From positions 1 to 5,667 of the forward strand of contig JAKFUW010000033.1 in the NCBI GenBank assembly GCA_021732545.1: a stretch of DNA of 5,667 nucleotides. Reading direction: 5' to 3'. Every line of letters begins with the position of its first letter. Positions within the stretch are counted from its first letter, which is position 1. Below are positions 5,656 to 5,667 of the stretch, one piece after another. The position numbers were made by a program, and so were the translations under genes. The notes beneath the pieces were generated by a model, which made no database searches, was not told the DNA's origin, and was given only the letters and a program-made list of their open reading frames with translations. The DNA is from Alphaproteobacteria bacterium. GTDB taxonomy: Bacteria; Pseudomonadota; Alphaproteobacteria; Rickettsiales; UBA3002.

Positions 5656-5667
5656 GTTGTTAAGAAG

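Noticed and set aside
1..5667. CRISPR array, insertion sequence, toxin-antitoxin or defence system
   Set aside because: No regularly spaced direct repeats, no transposase or nuclease frame, and all coding space is taken by known sugar, amino-acid and phosphatase families.

Overview
The window carries seven genes, all read from the minus strand, so the biological order runs from high to low coordinates. Six are complete; the last (HAD-type hydrolase) runs off the left edge. The core is a dTDP-L-rhamnose surface-polysaccharide cluster: rmlA (5644-4760), rmlD (4760-3885), rmlC (3746-3192), a family 2 glycosyltransferase (3065-2274) and a WbpV-like SDR nucleotide-sugar epimerase/reductase (2283-1303). 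The epimerase overlaps by 4 nt with a D-amino-acid aminotransferase gene (1306-443), and a partial HAD-family phosphatase gene follows (332-1). No rmlB is visible; it may lie beyond 5667.

The genes fit together as follows. RmlA makes dTDP-glucose, RmlC epimerises the 4-keto-6-deoxy intermediate made by RmlB, and RmlD reduces it to dTDP-L-rhamnose. The family 2 glycosyltransferase is a good candidate to use that sugar, and the SDR enzyme probably makes a second, UDP-linked sugar. The aminotransferase and the hydrolase look like housekeeping genes that share the transcript or adjoin it.

Gene junctions are of two kinds. Some are tight: rmlA/rmlD share 1 nt, GT/SDR overlap by 10 nt, SDR/aminotransferase overlap by 4 nt. 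The other three are gaps of about 110 to 140 nt, and each gap holds one large, structurally different, multi-arm palindrome (352-435, 3089-3184, 3768-3845). They look like dispersed intergenic palindromic elements (REP/MITE-like). This is the most distinctive feature of the window.

The organism is most likely a member of the Pseudomonadota. An alphaproteobacterium is my best guess, from the DWDNTLVDTW-type HAD protein and the style of the palindromic repeats, but this rests on memory of family patterns and not on a search. There is no stretch over 300 bases without a gene. I see no tRNA, rRNA, CRISPR array, transposase or clearly new defence or metabolic system.
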